NCBI GenBank assembly: GCA_964503335.1
Contig: CAZCZZ010000061.1
Location: 1 to 25,133 of the forward strand
Length of the DNA: 25,133 bases
Direction of reading: 5' to 3'
From: CAZCZZ01 sp964503335
GTDB lineage: Bacteria; Verrucomicrobiota; Kiritimatiellia; CAIVKH01
Of this stretch, positions 1 through 10,346 are shown piece after piece. Numbering within the stretch: the stretch's first letter is position 1; the number at the start of each line of letters is the position of its first letter. Below the pieces are notes generated by a model that made no database searches, was not told the origin of the DNA, and saw only the letters and a list, made by a program, of their open reading frames with translations. The position numbers and the translations under genes were made by a program.

Positions 1-574
1 AATGAAGAGCGGCGCGATAACGATCCGAAACTTGAGGCGCTCGCTTGAGGACCGCCACCAGTTCCTTGCGCATCCCGCCGAGTCTCCGGCCAAGGTCCTT
101 CGCCAGCGCTTCGCCTTCGCGTGATCGCATCTTCAGCAATTCCGACAACGCCTCCCGCAGGGCCTTGAGCAGCAACGGCCAGATCCGGTGCGTGTCCTCA
201 TCCACCGATTCATGATGGACGACGCCGGGGAGCGACATGAGGTGGCTCAAGGTCACATCGTCTTTGACACCGAGATGACCCGCGGCGGTGCGCGCAACTT
301 TCAGGTACTGCGACGCAAGCTCCTCGTTGAAGCGGACCGCCTTGCCTCGGAATGTTCCCGAGTCGTGCACCGCGACTTCTACCACAACACGGCCACGTGA
401 GAGCGCCTTCGCCACTTCATCCTGGATACGGGACTCGAGCAGGCGCAGCGCCTGGGGCAGGTTCACGAGGACATCGAGCTGCTTGCGATTGACCGAACTG
501 ATTTCCACTTCAACGTGAAGACCGCCCGCCGAAAAGGCTCCGCGGCCATAACCGGTCATGCTTCGCAAACTCAT
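1..574 (-). CDS. yicC: YicC family endoribonuclease, N-terminal part
   Basis: Translating the minus strand from an ATG at 574 gives an open frame of 191 codons running off the left edge. It begins MSLRSMTGYGRG, followed by VEISSVNRKQLDV near residue 25, GRVVVEV near 60 and a MRSREGEAL segment near 150; these are the hallmarks of the YicC (YicC_N) family. The family is about 290 residues long, so roughly the C-terminal third is missing. E. coli YicC is an endoribonuclease linked to RNA decay and stress physiology; that role here is by homology only. The start codon shares ATGA with the trpB stop, so translation is probably coupled to trpB. In many genomes yicC sits beside gmk and rpoZ, which may lie further left but cannot be seen. 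Confidence 0.9.
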   Translation of the reverse strand, partial: MSLRSMTGYGRGAFSAGGLHVEVEISSVNRKQLDVLVNLPQALRLLESRIQDEVAKALSRGRVVVEVAVHDSGTFRGKAVRFNEELASQYLKVARTAAGHLGVKDDVTLSHLMSLPGVVHHESVDEDTHRIWPLLLKALREALSELLKMRSREGEALAKDLGRRLGGMRKELVAVLKRAPQVSDRYRAALH

Positions 575-1794
575 GCCACGCTCTCTTTCGACTTGATGCC
601 GTGCTCGCGATCCCAAGCTTCCAGTTGCTGGACATCCTTGTCGCCACGACCGGACATGTTCACAATGACTAAATCACGCTTCTTGAACCGCTTACGGTGC
701 TTCATGAGGTACGCCACGGCATGGGCGCTCTCGAGCGCTGGCAGGATACCCTCCAGCGAACTGATCGCGTTCACCGCATCCACGGCCTCCTGGTCCGTCG
801 CGTAGGCGTATTCCACCCGGCCAAGATCCCGCAGCAGGCTGTGTTCCGGACCGATCGCCGCGTAGTCGAGACCTGCGCTGACCGAATGCGTCAGCATGAT
901 CTGTCCGTCCGTATCCTGCAGTACATACGTCTTCGTGCCCTGCAACACGCCGAGCTTGCCGCCGGCAAAGCGCGCAGCGTGACGGCCCGGCTTGATGCCT
1001 TCACCGCCCGCCTCAACGCCGATCATCTTCACCTTCTTGTCCGCGATGAAGGGATAGAAGAGGCCGATGGAATTGCTGCCACCGCCGACACAAGCCACCA
1101 GGTAATCGGGAAGGCGACCTTCCTTCTGCAGAATCTGCTTCCGCGCCTCTTTCCCGATCACGCTCTGGAAATCGCGCACCATCATCGGATACGGGTGCGA
1201 ACCCAGGGCTGAGCCGAGGATGTAATGCGTCGTGCGCACGTTTGTGACCCAGTCGCGCATCGCCTCGCTGATTGCTTCCTTGAGCGTCTGCTGTCCAGCG
1301 GTCACACCGACCACCGTCGCGCCGAGCCGACGCATGCGCGTGACGTTGAGGGACTGTCGCTCCATGTCGACCGCGCCCATGTACACCACGCATTCCATCC
1401 CGAACATCGCGGCAACCGTCGCCGTGGCAACGCCGTGCTGGCCAGCGCCCGTCTCTGCGATGACCCGCTTCTTGCCCATGCGCTTCGCGAGCAGCACCTG
1501 GCCCATCGAGTTGTTGATCTTGTGCGCACCGGTGTGACAGAGGTCTTCCCGCTTGAGGTAAATCTTCGGTCCGAGCTCTTTCGTGAGCCGGCTGGCGAAG
1601 TAGAGCGGCGTGGGACGACCCACGAAGTCGCGCAGGTAGTATTCCAGTTCCTTGCGGAACTTCGGGTCTTTGCGGGCTTTCGCGTATTCGCGCGTGAGCT
1701 CCTGAAGCGGAGCCATCAGGGTTTCCGGTACGAACATGCCGCCGTACGGGCCGAAATGGCCCAGCGCATCTGGATCTGTCAGTCCCTTCGGCAT
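571..1794 (-). CDS. trpB: Tryptophan synthase beta chain
   Basis: PLP enzyme that condenses indole with L-serine to make L-tryptophan, the last step of the pathway, normally in a complex with TrpA. The 407-residue protein has the family's usual length. Visible motifs are HFGPYGGMFVPE near the N-terminus, HTGAHKINN with the Schiff-base lysine at 92, AETGAGQHG with the catalytic glutamate at 114, the phosphate-binding GGGSN at 237-241, and SGRGDKD near the C-terminus. The open frame extends upstream to 1860, but the ATG at 1794 gives the conserved MPKGLTDPDALGHFGPYGG start. That start lies inside the end of trpF, with a 16-nt overlap, and the stop overlaps the yicC start. No trpA follows; it must lie elsewhere or be absent. 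Confidence 0.97.
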   Translation of the reverse strand: MPKGLTDPDALGHFGPYGGMFVPETLMAPLQELTREYAKARKDPKFRKELEYYLRDFVGRPTPLYFASRLTKELGPKIYLKREDLCHTGAHKINNSMGQVLLAKRMGKKRVIAETGAGQHGVATATVAAMFGMECVVYMGAVDMERQSLNVTRMRRLGATVVGVTAGQQTLKEAISEAMRDWVTNVRTTHYILGSALGSHPYPMMVRDFQSVIGKEARKQILQKEGRLPDYLVACVGGGSNSIGLFYPFIADKKVKMIGVEAGGEGIKPGRHAARFAGGKLGVLQGTKTYVLQDTDGQIMLTHSVSAGLDYAAIGPEHSLLRDLGRVEYAYATDQEAVDAVNAISSLEGILPALESAHAVAYLMKHRKRFKKRDLVIVNMSGRGDKDVQQLEAWDREHGIKSKESVA

Positions 1795-2396
1795 GCTGTA
1801 ATAAACGCTTCCACTTTCTTCAGGTCCTTCCGGCCGGGCGAGGCCTCGACGCCGCTGCACACATCAACGCCCCACGGACGCACGGCACGGATCGCTTCTC
1901 GCACATTCTCCGGACTCAAGCCCCCCGCGAGCAGGACATGCTTGGTGCAGGACTTCACAAAATCAGCGGCGGCCTTCCAATCACCCACTTCTCCAGTACC
2001 ACCCGGTGAAGTCGGACTATAGGTATCGAGCAATACAGCGTCAATCGGCGACGCGGAAAGCGACGACGCGTCCGCCCTCCCCGCGTAAGCAGTTTTCCAC
2101 ACACGAAGCCCGAGCTTCGCGTACGCCATCGGCATCTCTGAGCCATGCAACTGCGCGACGTCAAGTCCAGCCTCTTGCATGATCGATGCCACAAGGCGCG
2201 GTTCCGTATCGACGAATACGCCCACCTTCAGGAGGTCTTTCGGGAGCTGAGCCGTCCACCGCCCGACGTCACTCGCCGTGACGTGTCGCTTCGACTTCGC
2301 GGAGAAGATGAATCCAACGGCATCGGGCCGCAGCTCCGCCACACGAAGCGCGTCGTCTTCATTCGCGATGCAACAGATCTTTACGAAGATGCCCAT
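1779..2396 (-). CDS. trpF: Phosphoribosylanthranilate isomerase
   Basis: Catalyses the Amadori rearrangement of phosphoribosylanthranilate to CdRP, the step before TrpC. The protein is 205 residues, a normal length for this TIM-barrel enzyme. The first strand reads FVKICCIAN; Cys8 matches the general-base cysteine of the VKICG motif, and the Gly that normally follows is Cys9 here. The general acid Asp124 sits in VLLDTYSP, followed by GGTGEVGDW; the C-terminal phosphate site appears as LAGGLSPENV and GVDVCSGVE. The gene overlaps the trpC end by 16 nt upstream and the trpB start by 16 nt downstream, so all three are likely translated together from one message. Confidence 0.96.
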   Translation of the reverse strand: MGIFVKICCIANEDDALRVAELRPDAVGFIFSAKSKRHVTASDVGRWTAQLPKDLLKVGVFVDTEPRLVASIMQEAGLDVAQLHGSEMPMAYAKLGLRVWKTAYAGRADASSLSASPIDAVLLDTYSPTSPGGTGEVGDWKAAADFVKSCTKHVLLAGGLSPENVREAIRAVRPWGVDVCSGVEASPGRKDLKKVEAFITACRRD

Positions 2397-3172
2397 GCTT
2401 TTCCCATCAAGGCCCGGACCGCGGCCACGACATCGCCCTGCCGCAACAGGCTCTCACCAACGAGCACAGCCTGCGCGCCCGCCTGCTTCAAACGTACCAC
2501 ATCCTCCGCCGTGTAGATGCCACTCTCGCCCACGAGCAAGGTGCCCGGCGGGACAAGTGCGCTCAACCTGTGCGTGGTCTCCAGCGACACCTTGAACGTC
2601 TTAAGGTTCCGGTTGTTCACGCCGATGATTTCCGCGCCCGCATCCACGGCGCGGTGTGTTTCCTCTTCGTCGTGGACTTCCACGAGCGCTGCGAGCCCTG
2701 CTTCCCGACACACGGCCATGAGCGACAGCAGCTCGCCCTGATCCAGACAGGCAACAATCAGCAATGCCGCCGATGCCCCGATGCTGCGCGCATGCCAGAG
2801 CTGCCATGGATCCACGACGAATTCCTTGTAGAGAAGCGGAATCTTCACGGCGGCGCGGACCGTCCTGAAATCGGACTCCCCACCGCCGAAATACTTCTCA
2901 TCCATCAGCGTGGAAATTGCCTGCGCGCCGCCCTGCTCGTAAGCCTTGGCGATGGCGGACGGATCAAAGGGCTCGCGGATGGGACCCGCGGAGGGCGACC
3001 GCCTCTTCACCTCGGCGATAAGTCCGATGGGAACGCTGCGCAACGAAGCGACAAAGTCTGGAGGTGGAGGTGTCCGGAGCGCCTGCCCGCAAAGGGTGGC
3101 CAACGGCTTCGCCGCCTTGCGATCCACCAGTTCGACCCGCTTGTTCGCGTTTATTTCATCCAGCAGGTTCAC
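2381..3172 (-). CDS. trpC: Indole-3-glycerol-phosphate synthase
   Basis: Converts CdRP to indole-3-glycerol phosphate. The 263-residue protein shows the family landmarks in order: EVKRRSPS at 54-61, the DEKYFGG loop near 91-97, YKEFVVDPWQ with the catalytic lysine at 116, ALVEVHDEEE with Glu165, IIGVNNRNL at 182-190 and the phosphate-site VGESGI near 214. The start is a GTG at 3172, overlapping the last 17 nt of prfB; it gives the expected MNLLDEI beginning and has an AAGGG-like site upstream inside prfB. No better in-frame ATG exists near the expected N-terminus. The gene is a separate TrpC, not a TrpC-TrpF fusion as in E. coli. Confidence 0.96.
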   Translation of the reverse strand: MNLLDEINANKRVELVDRKAAKPLATLCGQALRTPPPPDFVASLRSVPIGLIAEVKRRSPSAGPIREPFDPSAIAKAYEQGGAQAISTLMDEKYFGGGESDFRTVRAAVKIPLLYKEFVVDPWQLWHARSIGASAALLIVACLDQGELLSLMAVCREAGLAALVEVHDEEETHRAVDAGAEIIGVNNRNLKTFKVSLETTHRLSALVPPGTLLVGESGIYTAEDVVRLKQAGAQAVLVGESLLRQGDVVAAVRALMGKAWASS

Positions 3173-4281
3173 GGCCGAATCCCTTCTTCAAGTAGCCCTC
3201 GATAAAGATATCGAGGTCACCGTCGAGCACGGCATCGACCTGCCCGGTCTCCACATCGGTGCGATGATCCTTCACCATCGTATAGGGCTGCAGCACATAG
3301 GAGCGGATCTGGCGGCCCCAGGCAATGTCACCCTTGTCACCGTAGAACTTCTCCATCTCCTGGCGCTTCTTGTCCACTTCGAGTTCGTAGAGCTTCGCCT
3401 TCAGCATCTTCATGCACTTCGCGCGATTGCTGTGCTGGGATCGCTCGGCCTGGCATGAGACGACGATGCCCGTGGGGTTGTGTACGATGCGCACCGCGGA
3501 ATCGGTCTTGTTGACGTGCTGGCCGCCCGCGCCGCTGGAGCGAAATGTGTCCACGCGGAGGTCCTTCTCATCGATCTCGATCTCGACGTCATCCTCGATC
3601 TCGGCCACGACATCCAGCGCGGCGAAGGACGTGTGGCGGCGCTTGTTGGAATCGAACGGGCTGATGCGGACCAGCCGATGTACACCACGCTCGCCCTTCA
3701 TGTAGCCGTAGGCGTAGGGACCCTCGACGAGGAAGGTTACGCTCTTGATGCCCGCCTCATCGCCCGGCTGATAATCCATGGTGGAGATGGTAAAACCGCG
3801 CCGCTCGCAGAACCGGGTGAACATGCGATGCAGCATCGCAGCCCAGTCACAGGATTCCGTGCCGCCGGCGCCGGCATGCAGGCTCAGGTACGCATTGTGA
3901 ATATCCATCCGGCCGTTGAGCAGCGACTGGATCTCGAAAGCGTGGTAGTCGGCCTCGAGCTTCTTCATCTTCTCGATGGCTTCGTGTTCGGCAAGCTTGC
4001 GGCCCGGACCCTCAGGCTCACCTTCCGCCAGCTCGAGGAGAATGCCGACTTCCTCGCATTCGCGCGTGAGGGAATCGAATGGACCAAGCGTCGCCTTGAT
4101 GGCGTTCGTCTTATCAATCGAGGCTTTCGCCTTCAGGTTGTCGTTCCAGAAGCTCGGCGATGCCGCCAGAGCTTCCAGTTCTTCGACTTCGCGACGTTTA
4201 GCCGCCAAGTCAAAGATAACCTCGCATTTCCTGAAGGTTCTTCTCGACCGCAGCGAGCCGCGGCTTCAAGTCATCGATCAT
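3156..4281 (-). CDS. prfB: Peptide chain release factor 2 (programmed +1 frameshift)
   Basis: RF2 recognises UAA and UGA stop codons and triggers peptide release. The gene is in two frames. A 23-codon leader starts at ATG 4281 (MIDDLKPR...MRGYL) and meets an in-frame TGA at 4212-4210; a +1 shift at CTT reads GAC and continues as DLAAKRREVEE to the stop at 3156, giving 374 residues. The junction RGYLD matches E. coli RF2. In full-length numbering the stop-codon-recognition tripeptide SPF is at about 207-209 and the catalytic GGQ at about 252-254. A GGAG ribosome site lies 7 nt before the ATG. Without the frameshift only a leader peptide would be made, the classic autoregulation in which low RF2 favours frameshifting. 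It sits between lnt and trpC. Confidence 0.95.
4209..4224 (-). promoter_or_regulatory. RF2 programmed +1 frameshift site
   Basis: On the minus strand the bases read CGAGGTTATCTTTGAC: an SD-like GAGGT, 3 nt, the slippery codon CTT, then TGA followed by C. This is the E. coli prfB arrangement (SD-like element, TAT, CTT, TGA, C) with only the SD-like part slightly weaker. The SD-like element pairs with 16S rRNA in the ribosome and promotes slippage into the +1 frame. Confidence 0.93.
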
Positions 4282-4315
4282 GACGACACTCCAATCTCAA
4301 TTCAAAGGAATGGCG

Positions 4316-4343
4316 AGCATACCGACTCGGCCGCCCATGACAA
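4316..4343 (-). promoter_or_regulatory. Possible prfB promoter
   Basis: In the 72-nt gap between the lnt stop and the prfB start, the minus strand has TTGTCA (5 of 6 matches to the -35 consensus), a 16-nt spacer and TATGCT (4 of 6 to the -10). Transcription would start about 30 nt before the prfB ATG. This is pattern matching to sigma-70 only. The gene could equally be read through from secA-lnt. Confidence 0.35.
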
Positions 4344-4353
4344 GCCGTCGTCT

Positions 4354-5943
4354 TCAAGCCGAAGGCAGGGAAGGCATTCCGGGGCGCTTCTTCCGGAGCA
4401 GTTGAGTCGCAAGTGCCGCGCCGACGAGGGCGATGATTACCGGAGTATCGCCATGGCGCGTGTAGAACGTGAGCTGCATGTCGGGTGGAGCCAGCGCTAC
4501 GTCAGCGGTCCGGAAGCCGGCGAAGCGGGTCCCCCCGGCATGGTCTTCAAGGATCGAGCGTATGCGGCCCATGCTGTCAATATGACACGTCACGCCCGTA
4601 TTCGCCGAGCGCACGACGGGGACTTGGTTCTCCACGGCGCGCAGGACGCTGTGAGCCATGTGTTGCCATGAAGCCCACAAGGGATCGAACCACGCATCGT
4701 TGGTCTGGTTCACCAGCAAGCGTGCACCCTTCTTCACGGCCTCGCGGGCTAGCTTCGCTACCGTGTCTTCAAAACAGATCAACACACTGAACCTGGCTCC
4801 GGAATCCGGAACGCTGAAGACCGTAACATTCGTGCCGGCGTCGAAACTCGCTTCAATCGGCGTCATGGCCTTCATGAAAGGGAGCGCATGCCGGAACGGG
4901 ACAAACTCACCAAAGGCCACGAGGTGAATCTTGTCGTACTGTCCGATCAACACCCCCCGCTCATCGAACAGGAAGGAGCTGTTGAAGTAGCGCGGACCGT
5001 CGTCTTCCCATGCTGTGTCCATGGAACCGACAAGGATTGGCGCGCCGTTCGTGGCGAGATTGCGCACCAGCTCATAGCTCGGCGGGCTTGACCGAACATC
5101 GTCGGGCAGCGCCGTCTCGGGCCAGATCACCAGGTCGGGGTCCGTTGTAAGGGCCTGCAGCGTGGTCTCCGTGAGCCGGCGATAGATCAGGTCCACCTTC
5201 TCCTGGTCCCACTTCTCGTCCTGCGGAATTCCGGTCTGCACAAGCGCTGCGCGCAGTTGAACACCAGCCTCGCCCCGCACACCCGCTCTCTTCATGCCGA
5301 ACGTGAAGACGAGCGCCAGGAGCAGGAATCCTGCGATAAGCTCCGGATGCGCCCGGCGCCCCCAGCGACCGCGGAGGGTGATGTAGCGCAGCATCGTCGT
5401 GCCCATCGCAAGGTTCAACCAGACCATGAGGGCGGACACGGCATAGACGCCGCCCCACGCGGCGATCTGGATGATGGCGAGATTCTCATACTGGCTGACC
5501 CCCAACGGATTCCATGCGAAGCCGGTGCCGAAGGTGGACCGAAGCCACTCCAGCCCGGCCCAGAGAAGCGATCCGTAGAGCATCAAACCCATGTTCGCGA
5601 CAAGTCGCTCGTTGCCGAATCGACGCAGCCAGAGCGCAACACCCCATGCGAAGAGTCCGTGATAGATCGCGCAGTACATTGCGAGCAGGCTCCACCCGAA
5701 GTACGTCACGCGCGTGAGCCAGAAGAGTGTGATCAGCCAGAAGGTGCAGCCGCTGAGCCAGCCGATGCGAAACGCGTCACGCGGCTCCACAAAGCGCAAG
5801 GCTATGAGCAGCGGGAGCAGACAGAACCAGGCAGCATCTGCAAGTCCGAAGGGAGCAAAGGCGAGGGCTTGCAGAATACCGCTGGCCACAGCCCCGAGGA
5901 CCACTGCCACGCCCTGCCAGCGGACCCGTTTCGCCGGTTCCAT
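4354..5943 (-). CDS. lnt: Apolipoprotein N-acyltransferase
   Basis: Inner-membrane enzyme that adds the third acyl chain to the N-terminal cysteine of lipoproteins, the last step of lipoprotein maturation. The 529-residue protein has a multi-helix membrane half (hydrophobic segments from about residue 12 to 220) and a nitrilase-like periplasmic domain. The catalytic triad is visible as Glu276 in VIWPETALP, Lys338 in GQYDKIHL, and Cys390 in SVLICFED, followed by NQTNDAWF. A last hydrophobic stretch near 500-515 fits the C-terminal membrane anchor. The start lies 9 nt after the secA stop, so lnt is very probably co-transcribed with secA, pairing export with lipoprotein processing. Its presence implies a didermic envelope with triacylated lipoproteins. 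Confidence 0.95.
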   Translation of the reverse strand: MEPAKRVRWQGVAVVLGAVASGILQALAFAPFGLADAAWFCLLPLLIALRFVEPRDAFRIGWLSGCTFWLITLFWLTRVTYFGWSLLAMYCAIYHGLFAWGVALWLRRFGNERLVANMGLMLYGSLLWAGLEWLRSTFGTGFAWNPLGVSQYENLAIIQIAAWGGVYAVSALMVWLNLAMGTTMLRYITLRGRWGRRAHPELIAGFLLLALVFTFGMKRAGVRGEAGVQLRAALVQTGIPQDEKWDQEKVDLIYRRLTETTLQALTTDPDLVIWPETALPDDVRSSPPSYELVRNLATNGAPILVGSMDTAWEDDGPRYFNSSFLFDERGVLIGQYDKIHLVAFGEFVPFRHALPFMKAMTPIEASFDAGTNVTVFSVPDSGARFSVLICFEDTVAKLAREAVKKGARLLVNQTNDAWFDPLWASWQHMAHSVLRAVENQVPVVRSANTGVTCHIDSMGRIRSILEDHAGGTRFAGFRTADVALAPPDMQLTFYTRHGDTPVIIALVGAALATQLLRKKRPGMPSLPSA

Positions 5944-5952
5944 GACGGTGCC

Positions 5953-9051
<3,099 letters not shown>

Positions 9052-9098
9052 ACCAATAGGGCTCCTTCCGCCCGCGCGAGAAATCACGAAAGGCGAGG

Positions 9099-9127
9099 AA
9101 AGTACGGTTTAGCAGGGGTGTTGGCAA
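9099..9127 (-). promoter_or_regulatory. Probable secA promoter
   Basis: The minus strand carries TTGCCA (5 of 6 to the -35 consensus), exactly 17 nt of spacer, and TACTTT (3 of 6 to the -10). The predicted start is about 40 nt before the secA ATG. The placement, at the divergent secA/response-regulator boundary, makes a promoter necessary; this is the best match I see. Confidence 0.45.
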
Positions 9128-9170
9128 GCAGTCTGCCTGTGTCATGCCTGTCCGGTCCCGGTGACTACGG

Positions 9171-9176
9171 TACAAT
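9171..9176 (+). promoter_or_regulatory. Possible -10 element for the response regulator
   Basis: TACAAT on the plus strand is a 5-of-6 match to the -10 consensus, about 64 nt before the ATG at 9240. The hexamer 17 nt upstream (CTGTCC, 9148-9153) is a poor -35, so the gene may need an activator or another sigma factor. The rest of the 188-nt divergent region shows no repeat or operator that I can recognise. Confidence 0.3.
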
Positions 9177-9239
9177 CGCAAACCCCGATACAGCCTTCAC
9201 CGGATTTTTCCATCACCGCGCTCGTGTGATGGTGTTTAC

Positions 9240-9662
9240 ATGGCTGAGAGAACTTCATCGGGAAACGAACCCGGGTTTCCCCAAAACGTACGTATCAGGA
9301 CACTTGTAGTGGACGACTCGGACCTGATGAGGGAGACCACGACAAGCTACCTGTCCCAACACGAGATCTTCGACACCGTCGGCACGGCCGCCAACGGCCT
9401 GGAGGCCATCAAACAGGTCGAAGCCCTCCAACCGGACCTCATCCTGATGGACATGACCATGCCGCACATGAACGGCATCGAGGCCACAAGGAAGATCAAG
9501 TCCGCTCCCAACGCCCCACGCATCATCATGTTGACGATGCACGACAGCTCCTCGTACCGCGACGCCGCCCTCGCTGCCAAAGCTGACGGCTACGTCCAGA
9601 AACCGAACCTGTCCCGCGACCTCGTCCCCCTCGTCCGCGCACTTTTCATGCTCGACGTCTGA
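9240..9662 (+). CDS. Stand-alone receiver-domain response regulator
   Basis: A 140-residue CheY-type receiver with no output domain. Residues 1-17 are a polar leader, then RTLVVDDSDLMRE places the acidic pair at Asp25-Asp26, the phospho-acceptor is Asp71 in LILMDMTMPHMNG, the switch threonine is Thr99 in MLTMHD, and the conserved lysine is Lys121 in DGYVQKP. The MLTMHDSSSY...AADGY style resembles NarL/FixJ receivers, but the protein ends where the linker to a helix-turn-helix would begin. It probably acts through protein-protein contact, in a phosphorelay or on an enzyme; no partner kinase is in the window. The start ATG has only a weak ribosome site. It is the only complete plus-strand gene and converges on the cupin gene. 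Confidence 0.88.
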   Translation: MAERTSSGNEPGFPQNVRIRTLVVDDSDLMRETTTSYLSQHEIFDTVGTAANGLEAIKQVEALQPDLILMDMTMPHMNGIEATRKIKSAPNAPRIIMLTMHDSSSYRDAALAAKADGYVQKPNLSRDLVPLVRALFMLDV

Positions 9663-9698
9663 TTCGGGTGCTTGCAAGGGGGTGCAGGCAAACCAGAG

Positions 9699-9729
9699 GC
9701 CCTCCCCGCCGCAAGGCGGAGAGGGCTTT
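9699..9729. terminator. Intergenic hairpin between convergent genes
   Basis: Arms 9699-9710 and 9715-9726 form a 12-bp stem with a 4-base loop (GCAA on the plus strand), followed on the plus strand by TTT. One position is a C-A mismatch in plus-strand RNA but a U-G wobble in minus-strand RNA, so pairing is complete when read from the cupin side. It lies 36 nt after the response-regulator stop and 25 nt after the cupin stop, and probably ends both transcripts. The T-tract is short, so efficiency is uncertain. Confidence 0.7.
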
Positions 9730-9751
9730 CCATGCAATAGCATCGACGCCT

Positions 9752-10147
9752 CTACTGGATCGGCGGACCCAGCAACTCAAGCCCATGCTGCTTGAAGAAG
9801 GCCGGCACGTCGGCGATGCCTGCGAAGTCGGCGACGATTCGATCAAAGAAGGCTTCGGATGTTCCCGATGGCAGGAGCTCGAAGTGCATGACGCTCTCGC
9901 TCGCGTCGATGTTCTTGAAGGTGTGCGGCGCGCCGGCCGGAACAACGAGGCAGTCACCGGGCCCCGCAACAGTCTCCTTGCCGTTCACCACGAACGTGTA
10001 GCGCCCCTTGAGGATATGAAACACCTCGATCTGCGCCACATGGCTATGCAGAGGCGGCCCCTCCCCGGGCGCCGTAGTCTCTTCAAACACCGAGACCTGT
10101 CCCCCCGTAATCGACCCACTCACGATGTTCCTTATTTTGAACTGCAT
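9752..10147 (-). CDS. Small cupin-domain protein
   Basis: A 131-residue single-domain cupin (Cupin_2 type). Motif 1 is GEGPPLHSHVAQIEVFHILKG, with His, His and Glu as likely metal ligands; motif 2 is PGDCLVVPAGAPHTFKN, with the further His. The fold is therefore intact and probably binds a divalent metal. The substrate cannot be read from sequence; related small cupins include isomerases, dioxygenases and sugar- or auxin-binding-like proteins. The start at ATG 10147 is chosen because GGGAG lies just upstream and the cupin begins soon after; the frame stays open to 10207, but that segment does not look like protein. The gene stands alone between two related hairpins and is downstream of paired palindromes. 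Confidence 0.85.
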   Translation of the reverse strand: MQFKIRNIVSGSITGGQVSVFEETTAPGEGPPLHSHVAQIEVFHILKGRYTFVVNGKETVAGPGDCLVVPAGAPHTFKNIDASESVMHFELLPSGTSEAFFDRIVADFAGIADVPAFFKQHGLELLGPPIQ

Positions 10148-10273
10148 ACATCTCTCCCGTGATGGGTCCATATCACTCCACAATGGGCCAGACAACCGAC
10201 ATTCCATGATTTATGCAAATTCGTGTCCAATTCGACAGGCTTGCGGAAGGCATTCGTGGTGGAGAGCCCCGTC

Positions 10274-10288
10274 TTCCAAGGATTGGAA
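10274..10288. repeat. TTCCAA-NNN-TTGGAA palindrome, copy 1
   Basis: Perfect 6-bp arms TTCCAA and TTGGAA around GGA. A second copy with the same arms lies 32 nt away (centre to centre), about three helical turns. It lies in the region upstream of the cupin and downstream of rng. It could be a dimeric-regulator operator or a dispersed intergenic repeat. Confidence 0.6.
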
Positions 10289-10299
10289 CTCGGGGGACT

Positions 10300-10326
10300 C
10301 GAAAGTTCCAATCGTTGGAACTTTCG
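10300..10326. repeat. Extended 27-bp palindrome containing TTCCAA-NNN-TTGGAA, copy 2
   Basis: Arms of 12 bp (CGAAAGTTCCAA, 10300-10311, and its exact reverse complement, 10315-10326) around TCG. The inner 15 bp are the same palindrome as copy 1. As RNA it would form a stable stem in either direction, but no T-tract follows, so it is not a typical terminator. Confidence 0.7.
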
Positions 10327-10346
10327 CGCGACCGCTGCAGACGAAG

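Noticed and set aside
4209..4281. prfB as a broken gene with an in-frame stop
   Set aside because: The stop sits at the precise conserved RF2 frameshift site and the downstream frame is intact, so it is functional recoding.
9255..9743. Minus-strand open frame of 162 codons over the response regulator
   Set aside because: It lies antisense to a clear receiver domain and shows no family motif.
10148..10273. Cupin promoter with TTGTCT and TATGGA
   Set aside because: Spacing is 17 nt but only 4 and 3 of 6 positions match; too weak to claim without transcript data.
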